This document shows, one piece after another, positions 63,372 to 64,000 of a stretch of 64,000 nt of DNA; position 1 is the first letter of the stretch, and every line of letters starts with the position of its first letter. The notes beneath the pieces are model-generated. The model ran no database searches. It was not told the origin of the DNA and was given only the letters and a program-made list of their open reading frames with translations. The position numbers were made by a program, and so were the translations under genes. The DNA is from Coenobita brevimanus (taxonomy: Eukaryota; Arthropoda; Malacostraca; Decapoda; Coenobitidae), in contig JAVRFU010003718.1 of NCBI GenBank assembly GCA_032717465.1, positions 62,001 to 126,000 on the forward strand, given 5' to 3'.

Positions 63372-64000
63372 CACTTTACACAATGCAACCAGCTCTCAGT
63401 AAGGCCGGGAGATAAAACTAAGGCCTAGTTCCTGCCACCACGTGTCGTCGCCCTGGTTGCATAACACTTATCACATATACACAATCATTCTTTACCTTCC
63501 TTCCTTCCCCCCCCCCTTTTCTATACGTCATTATTATATTATATCATAGTTATTTGTAACGAGGTGATAGAGTAATCCATCCTCAACTATGAACTCACTA
63601 GTACTAACTCCTAGTGCTCTATGTGCATCTTTAATTTCTTCTCTAGTCACTTCTACTTCTCCATCTCGTACACATTGAAGATACTGTTCCTTCATTCTTT
63701 TATACAGTGGATGCGCATCCTGTCTGGGTCGCACTACCAACTCTCTCCATCTTATTATATCTCTTTCTTTATCTTTATCGATCCTGGATATCTGATAATC
63801 CTCTTTCTCGCACTCATTATCATCATCATCATCCTTTGTTCTCTCTCTTATCTTTGGTTTTGTACCTGTAACTGCCGTAAATGACCTGCGTCGTCTTCCT
63901 GCTGTAATACTCCTCCTATAGCAGAAGAAGAAGCGTCTGTAGTCAGCACAAATTTCTTTGTGAAGTCTGGAAACTGCAAACTCACTCCTTCGAGCAACTC
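61549..64000. repeat. Tandem array unit 3, cut by the window end
   Basis: 2452 bp of the unit are present, including ORF2 C-terminus, 3' UTR, an (AC)n run (63304-63370) and the start of the reversed Gypsy fragment. The array therefore continues to the right. Confidence 0.92.
63534..64000 (-). mobile_element. Gypsy-type fragment, unit 3, partial
   Basis: Matches 55801-56265: VVRPRQDAHPLYKRMKEQYL and the RNase H part, running off the right edge. Confidence 0.85.

Overview
This is eukaryotic, intron-bearing, repeat-saturated DNA, most probably from a decapod crustacean. That assignment is an inference from four things: an arthropod-like Tdp1 gene, very dense (CA)n, (CT)n and (ATT)n microsatellites, TTAGG-like blocks, and the mix of LINE, Tc1 and hAT elements. 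It is not proven by any marker. I see no prokaryotic operons, rRNA genes, bona fide tRNA genes or CRISPR arrays.

The only host gene I can support is a split gene for tyrosyl-DNA phosphodiesterase 1 (Tdp1) on the + strand, 7593-25070. Eleven exons with GT-AG junctions and consistent phases join into 576 codons (575 aa plus stop). Both HKN catalytic motifs are intact. Its introns hold a hAT element (8505-11306, 8-bp target duplication), a pogo/Tigger-like non-autonomous element (12314-14827, TA duplication), a LINE ending about 50 bp before exon 4, a near 0.5-kb inverted pair of SINEs (17010-18046), and a LINE inserted into an older CR1 copy (22379-24068, 7-bp target duplication).

Layout: 1-3905, two LINE fragments (endonuclease part on -, reverse transcriptase part on +). 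3911-5298, a degenerate Tc1 element with terminal inverted repeats. 5538-7295, LINE B pieces. 7593-25070, Tdp1. 25070-33200, SINEs, a 25-copy 23-bp minisatellite (28010-28578) and mostly unassigned AT-rich DNA. 33400-37150, a 1.7-kb tandem duplication containing LINE A. 37262-38200, a CR1 3' end abutting a MADF-domain fragment. 39300-43620, LINE A and B debris, a second CR1 3' end and a hAT scrap. 43620-50400, microsatellites and a dispersed short motif family. 50480-55126, a nearly complete jockey-like LINE with an intact ORF2. 53864-64000, a tandem array of a ~3.8-kb unit (two full copies and one cut by the window end). Each unit carries the 3' half of that LINE, a reversed Gypsy reverse transcriptase fragment, CA/CT runs and a degenerate TTAGG-like block.

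Most open frames outside Tdp1 are transposon coding sequence or frames through microsatellites. The most interesting structures are the 3.8-kb LINE/Gypsy/TTAGG-like array, the modular repeats that share one head with different tails, the intronic inverted SINE pair, and the stable cUUCGg hairpin in the jockey-like LINE leader.
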